45,951 nucleotides of DNA from Marinomonas foliarum. Lineage in GTDB: Bacteria; Pseudomonadota; Gammaproteobacteria; Pseudomonadales; Marinomonadaceae. The position numbers and the translations under genes were made by a program. Below are positions 42,670 to 45,951 of the stretch, piece after piece. Under the pieces are notes generated by a model. The model did no database searches. It was given only the letters and a program-made list of their open reading frames with translations, and was not told the DNA's origin. Position 1 is the stretch's first letter. Each line of letters begins with the position of its first letter. Location: positions 1 through 45,951 of the forward strand of contig NZ_QPJQ01000038.1 of the NCBI RefSeq assembly GCF_003337275.1, given 5' to 3'.

Positions 42670-43872
42670 ATGGTTTTATCGCGCTTTGTCATCTTTTCTT
42701 TTCTGCTTCTTCTTGCCAACCTAAGCGCTGCAAGCACGAGCCAATCTGCGCAGATTATGAAGGTAGGAATGAGTGGCGCTTTCTCAGGGGATAACGCATC
42801 AATGGGAGAAGACTTTAGCGCAGGCGCACGCGCTGCTTTTTCTCGCTTCAAGAGTGAAACAGGTCACACGGTTCAGCTAATGGCCATGGACGATGCTTAC
42901 GAGCCTAGAAAAGTGGCCTCTAATGTTAGAGCCCTGATTGAAGAAAGTTTCGTTGATGTGTTATTTGGCAATATAGGAACCCCCACTGTCGCCGTCAGTG
43001 CGCCCATTGCCCTAGAAAATAAGACGCTTTTATTTGCACCTGTCACAGGCTCTTCTGTTATTCGCCCTATTACTCCCGACCGTTACTTAATTAACTATCG
43101 GGCTAGCTATGAAGAAGAACTAGCTGCCGTTTTTGATGCCCTCGCTGCCGAGCTAAACTTGACGCCAGACGATATAGCACTCTTTAACCAACAAGATATG
43201 TTTGGCAGCACGGGACGTAAGCACCTTAATACATTGATTGAAAAGCACAACATAGATCCAAAATACCATCTATTTCAAATGGAATACTCACGCAACACTC
43301 TAGCGGTAGAGCACGCCGTTGCAGACTTACTGATTCGTAATCCCACACCCAAAGTTATTTTCATGATTGGCAGCGCTGGCCCCAGTGCCAAATTTATTCG
43401 ATTAACACGAGAATATGGCCTAGACCCCTTGTTTGTTGGTATCTCCTTTATGGGCAGTCGCTTATTTGTGGAGCAGTTACAGGACATACCAGCCAGAATC
43501 CTAGTCACCCAGGTGGTGCCTTCATTTAGAGATAAAGCATTGCCTGTAGCGATCGATTTCCGTGAAGATATGGCTAAATATTCACCACAAGCTAAACTAA
43601 ACCCACTAAGCTTCGAAGGCTATATCGCGGCTCGAATCTTCACCAAACCATTTTCGAATGAATTACCGACAAGCCGCGAAAAAATCATTGATGCCCTTGA
43701 GTCATTAGGGGAATTCGATATAGGTCTTGGCGTACCGCTTATGCTCTCACCCCAAGAGCATCAAGCAAGCCATTCCGTATGGTTAACACAGTTGAAAGTA
43801 GGGCAGCTGGTTTCAATTCCTTTTTCCGCTGCGCCAAAATTGTATCTCGATTACGCGAATCTCTTAGAGTAG
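42670..43872 (+). CDS. periplasmic binding protein (Peripla_BP_6), sensor partner
   Basis: A 400-residue periplasmic protein of the branched-chain amino-acid/amide binding type. A signal peptide covers about 1-22 (FVIFSFLLLLANLSAAS). The type-1 fold is recognisable from KVGMSGAFSGDNASMGEDFS, FVDVLFGNIGTPTVAVSAPI, LLFAPVTGSS and IALFNQQDMFGSTGRKHL. No ABC permease or ATPase lies nearby; instead a histidine kinase gene starts 12 bases downstream. That suggests a ligand sensor feeding the kinase rather than a transporter part. GGAG lies upstream of the ATG at 42670. Confidence 0.85.
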   Translation: MVLSRFVIFSFLLLLANLSAASTSQSAQIMKVGMSGAFSGDNASMGEDFSAGARAAFSRFKSETGHTVQLMAMDDAYEPRKVASNVRALIEESFVDVLFGNIGTPTVAVSAPIALENKTLLFAPVTGSSVIRPITPDRYLINYRASYEEELAAVFDALAAELNLTPDDIALFNQQDMFGSTGRKHLNTLIEKHNIDPKYHLFQMEYSRNTLAVEHAVADLLIRNPTPKVIFMIGSAGPSAKFIRLTREYGLDPLFVGISFMGSRLFVEQLQDIPARILVTQVVPSFRDKALPVAIDFREDMAKYSPQAKLNPLSFEGYIAARIFTKPFSNELPTSREKIIDALESLGEFDIGLGVPLMLSPQEHQASHSVWLTQLKVGQLVSIPFSAAPKLYLDYANLLE

Positions 43873-43884
43873 GTGTCATACGTA

Positions 43885-45951
43885 ATGAAAGTGTCCATGA
43901 AAATGCCAAAATCTAGTATCCGGTCCTTAGTCTGGCTGCTTACGTTTGTGGCACTTACCATGACAATCGCTTTCTCCATCATGCTCTCAACTGCGCTGAC
44001 CGACTTAAAAGTCACTTACAACGACGCAAGAACATCCCAAGACGAGCTGCTATTTGCATCGTCCGAACTAAGAGAACTTTTACCCTCGCATCAATATCGA
44101 CTACGCCAAGTACTGAAAGAAGACTATGCCGCAGTTTATCCACCAGCAGAACAAATAGACCGCATCGATGCTGCCATAAAGTCACTGGAAAAAGCGGGAG
44201 AAAAAGATATTGATTTTAGATTTTTGTCTGCAGCGCTTAATAGAGGACTTAATCAAATACTGCAACTCACTGTAGATATTCAAGTCTGGAGCCAACAACG
44301 CAGCATCTTTAAACAAAGTTACCCAAATGACAACTACAAAGAAGATACCCTAGCGACATTACAAGTAATTCGCGATTTGCTTAATGATGTGGAGGGTAAA
44401 ATACACCTTAGTGAAGCCGTTATTCTATATCGCTACAACAACAGCACCGGCGACCAAAAAGCAAAGCTAGCATTAGAGTACAGTAACTTTGGAAATCAAC
44501 GTCTAAACTCGCAAATACGTCAAATTATCCTGAGCCTTTCTGACTTGAGAGTACTGATTAACTTCATGCTAACCGAGGCCGACAGAGACAATCTAAGAGA
44601 CATCAAAGACAATGGTGTGAAACCGATATTAGAAAGCCTAAACCGTCTGCCGGTTTTGTTAGAAAAAGACTTTAGTGGCGCCTCAAAAAAAATAACATCG
44701 CTAACTCAAAAACTGGCGAACGAGATGTTTGGTGATCGCTATTATGTGAATCAACAAAGGGACATCATTGTTCCTTCTGGCTTGAGTTTGTACCAGATGC
44801 GTATCGATCAACTACAAATTGAAAGTGACCGAGAACGTTTAGACAAACGCTTCTACAGCGCTTTTCAAGACTTACCTAAGATGTTGGATTCCATTGGTGA
44901 ACGCGTTCAGTCCCAGTCAAAAAAAACCAACTACGAAGTAGAAACACGTCTTGATGATTTCACTAAAAAAATGTCGTCAAAGGTACTGATGGGTGTCTTG
45001 GCATTGCTGATTTTGTCTTGGATTGTATCTCGTCGAGTTAAAAAACAACTAGCAGATTTGGTCGACAGTGAGAACCGTTTCCGCTCCATGTTCGAATTAT
45101 CTCCTGACCCTGTATGGATACTTTCAGGCCATAAAGTTGTGGAGTGTAACAAGGCCGCCGTTGAACAAATGAGGTTCACCCAAGAGCGGGACATCAAACA
45201 AAAAACCATGGAAGAACTCAGCCCACCCACTCAAGCCAATGGTTATAACTCTTCCACCGCTCTTGAAAATGTTCTTAGACAAGTAGAGCAAGAAGGTTAT
45301 CATCGTTTTGAGTGGCTGCTGTCTGACGCTACCGGCCAACCTCTGATCGCAGAAGTTACCATGGCAAGTATTATGATTGCCAACCATCCCGCAACACTCT
45401 GTACTTGGCATAATATTCGTCAGCGTAAACAAGCTGAAAACGCCCTCAAAGCACACCGAGAACAGCTCGAAATCGAAGTCAAAAACCGCACTAATGAACT
45501 AGAAGTCGCGAAAGACGCCGCCGAGCAAGCAAACCGAGCTAAAAGTGATTTTCTCGCCAATATGAGCCATGAAATCCGCACGCCAATGAACGCCATCATT
45601 GGTATGTCTCATCTTGCGTTGTTAACCGACTTGAATAAAAAACAACGCAGCTATATTGAAAAGGTCAGTTATTCTGCCGAGTCATTACTTGGCATCATCA
45701 ATGACATTCTCGATTTTTCTAAAGTCGAAGCAGGTATGCTCACCATCGAAAAAATCGACTTCAATATTAATAATGTATTTGGTGATGCCGCAAACATACT
45801 GGCGCTAAAAGCCGATGAAAAGTCCATCGAACTCTTGTTCGATATTTCCCCTAATGCCCCCTGTGTCAGGATAGTTGTCGCCTCATTTGTTATTATAAAT
45901 AGACAGGGGACGGTAAGTGAAAACCAGTGGATTACCAAAGACATTCAAGTG
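43885..45951 (+). CDS. membrane histidine kinase, interrupted near its 3' end
   Basis: A sensor kinase with membrane segments at about 14-35 and 366-382, a long helical periplasmic domain between them, a PAS domain (about 400-510; [20 protein letters not shown]), a coiled coil, and the HisKA H-box [20 protein letters not shown] with phospho-acceptor His562. The two-membrane-segment layout is typical of kinases coupled to an adjacent binding protein. After DISPNAPC (about 45864) homology to kinases ends abruptly: the expected GDPLRLGQ-type N-box is absent, and the frame continues through unrelated sequence to the window edge. It is therefore probably disrupted by an insertion. A second in-frame ATG is at 43897. 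Confidence 0.85.
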   Translation, partial: MKVSMKMPKSSIRSLVWLLTFVALTMTIAFSIMLSTALTDLKVTYNDARTSQDELLFASSELRELLPSHQYRLRQVLKEDYAAVYPPAEQIDRIDAAIKSLEKAGEKDIDFRFLSAALNRGLNQILQLTVDIQVWSQQRSIFKQSYPNDNYKEDTLATLQVIRDLLNDVEGKIHLSEAVILYRYNNSTGDQKAKLALEYSNFGNQRLNSQIRQIILSLSDLRVLINFMLTEADRDNLRDIKDNGVKPILESLNRLPVLLEKDFSGASKKITSLTQKLANEMFGDRYYVNQQRDIIVPSGLSLYQMRIDQLQIESDRERLDKRFYSAFQDLPKMLDSIGERVQSQSKKTNYEVETRLDDFTKKMSSKVLMGVLALLILSWIVSRRVKKQLADLVDSENRFRSMFELSPDPVWILSGHKVVECNKAAVEQMRFTQERDIKQKTMEELSPPTQANGYNSSTALENVLRQVEQEGYHRFEWLLSDATGQPLIAEVTMASIMIANHPATLCTWHNIRQRKQAENALKAHREQLEIEVKNRTNELEVAKDAAEQANRAKSDFLANMSHEIRTPMNAIIGMSHLALLTDLNKKQRSYIEKVSYSAESLLGIINDILDFSKVEAGMLTIEKIDFNINNVFGDAANILALKADEKSIELLFDISPNAPCVRIVVASFVIINRQGTVSENQWITKDIQV
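45864..45951 (+). mobile_element. probable left end of an insertion sequence in the kinase gene
   Basis: From about 45864 the sequence stops coding for kinase although the frame stays open. The new sequence begins near TGTCAGGATAGTTGTCGCC and contains a GTG at 45917 that could start a protein [11 protein letters not shown], preceded by GGGGAC. This looks like an IS left end with the first residues of a transposase, perhaps IS6-like, but the window ends too soon to name it or see the other end. Confidence 0.45.

Noticed and set aside
1..45951. Search for CRISPR arrays, tRNA or rRNA genes, prophage or defence islands
   Set aside because: No regularly spaced direct repeats, cloverleaf genes, ribosomal RNA sequence, or phage or restriction genes were recognised.

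Overview
The window looks like chromosome of a marine, heterotrophic gammaproteobacterium of the Oceanospirillales type, most like Marinomonas. This is inferred from moderate GC and from the gene set: a Rhizobium-type glycerol ABC transporter, a TRAP transporter beside 5-oxoprolinase genes, MesD/MesX methionine synthase and OmpA-like porins. I see no tRNA, rRNA, CRISPR array or prophage.

Layout. 1-6 kb: a PA0069-type radical SAM protein, a soluble PAS-PAS chemoreceptor, an M42-like peptidase, and a divergent hydrolase/AraC pair. 6-10.5 kb: the two-gene folate-independent methionine synthase mesX-mesD with a perfect MetR-type box upstream, a lipoprotein, a LysR regulator and a RidA protein. 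10.5-19 kb: an AcoR/DhaR-type sigma-54 activator divergent from glpSTPQUV; the gap holds a near-consensus -24/-12 promoter and clustered upstream repeats. 19-25 kb: small genes, a PhyH dioxygenase, an IS5-type MITE inserted exactly between two convergent stop codons, a YgiD-like dioxygenase, a VOC protein, and an Rrf2-WYL regulator pair divergent from a flavin oxidoreductase with tandem operator-like repeats. 25.5-29 kb: two tandem paralogous outer-membrane barrels (one with, one without the OmpA C-terminal domain) and a YhiN-type flavoprotein.

29-33 kb: a family 2 glycosyltransferase, then a complete but decayed rmlBACD (dTDP-rhamnose) cluster. Every gene carries a frameshift, deletion or stop, and a 38-bp perfect palindrome sits at the rmlA 3' frameshift. 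33-42.5 kb: DUF502 membrane protein; LysR and amidase meeting stop to stop; then a likely operon DUF1445-dctP-dctQ-dctM-pxpA-pxpB-pxpC, which reads as uptake and hydrolysis of 5-oxoproline or a related compound. 42.6 kb to the end: a periplasmic binding protein paired with a membrane histidine kinase. The kinase loses homology abruptly about 90 bases before the window edge, probably through an insertion sequence.

Most of the window is ordinary, well-kept gene content. The best leads are the sigma-54/repeat architecture before glpS, the MITE at the stop-codon junction, the palindrome-linked lesion within a decaying rhamnose cluster, the MetR box before mesX, the Rrf2 operator set, and the 5-oxoproline locus with its DUF1445 and amidase partners.
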